Of a stretch of DNA of 64,000 nucleotides, positions 63,510 to 64,000 are shown piece after piece (positions within the stretch are counted from its first letter, which is position 1; every line of letters starts with the position of its first letter). Location of the stretch: assembly GCF_010015445.1 (NCBI RefSeq), contig NC_053127.1:29693215-29757214 (forward strand). Direction: 5' to 3'. Made by a program: the position numbers and the translations under genes. This DNA comes from Perca fluviatilis (Eukaryota > Chordata > Actinopteri > Perciformes > Percidae). Below the pieces are notes generated by a model. That model was not told where the DNA came from and did not search any database. It saw nothing but the letters and a program-made list of their open reading frames with translations.

Positions 63510-64000
63510 CTAATAATGGGAATAGAGGGAAATCACATCAACAATTTTATGAGAGTAAACACACTTAGCAGGGAATCTGTTTACAACTTCAATAGTTGGG
63601 CTGGAAGAAGATTAAGTTAATACATTTTTTGTACTATATATTTGATTTTTGTTATGCAACAAAAATGATCCTGAAAAGTACAGGATTGGAGCAACACAAA
63701 AGTATATAGTATATAGTAAAGTATAATGTGGCAATTAGCGGGGGATTATTCTGTTCTTATACCGTGGTCTGGGTGAATACTCAATTCTGATTGGCTGCAA
63801 GGTGTCCATAAAAAAGTGTTATAGGACACCTACTAAAGGAGTTCCGGTGAAACTGACAGTTTACCCTTCTAAATGAATGCGCTACATAAAAGAAAAAGTG
63901 AATCTGTTATTTCCAACACTGTAGTCCTTCAGTGCCTCGTCCTCTTAACGCCACAGGATGGCGCCAACACACACGCTGCAAGAAATAAGTTACACTGCCC
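63510..64000 (-). other. Intron of the BTG3-like gene, cut by the window edge
   Basis: AT-rich sequence upstream of the exon at 63,509. No further BTG-domain exon is recognisable before the window ends. Confidence 0.55.

Overview
The window looks like nuclear DNA of a ray-finned, probably percomorph, fish. The support is long introns with GT/AG splice sites, very long CA/GT, GA and AT microsatellites, tRNA-derived SINEs, L2- and L1-type LINE tails, and many short inverted-repeat elements with 8-bp hAT-type target duplications. The species cannot be named from the sequence.

The main gene is cxadr (CAR, a junctional Ig-superfamily adhesion protein) on the minus strand. All seven coding exons are present, from the ATG at 55,215 to the stop at 14,697. 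Every splice phase closes, giving a 375-residue protein with a signal peptide, two Ig domains, a membrane segment and a tail ending in a PDZ-binding motif. Intron 1 is about 28.8 kb and holds most of the window's transposable elements. The 3' UTR probably runs to about 12,000.

Upstream of cxadr, a plus-strand three-exon remnant (57,238-58,527) resembles the fish multicopy SAMD3-like family and carries a one-base frameshift. It is followed by a decayed retrovirus-like integrase fragment (about 59,149-59,499) and a cluster of unassigned short ORFs (59,938-60,716). At the right edge the last two coding exons of a BTG/Tob-family gene, best matched to btg3, lie on the minus strand; the rest of that gene is outside the window. 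cxadr and btg3 are also neighbours in mammals.

The left 12 kb is intergenic. It holds a BED-finger hAT remnant, several inverted-repeat elements and an 830-bp minisatellite made of 32- and 18-bp units, with no supported gene.

I found no previously undescribed multi-gene system. The most informative non-genic structures are two copies of one hAT-type element that were each later hit by a different LINE, with exact 8-bp duplications (and an exact 17-bp LINE duplication in one); two oppositely oriented copies of an element carrying a Myb/SANT-like fragment; and a 30-bp coding-like minisatellite in a cxadr intron.
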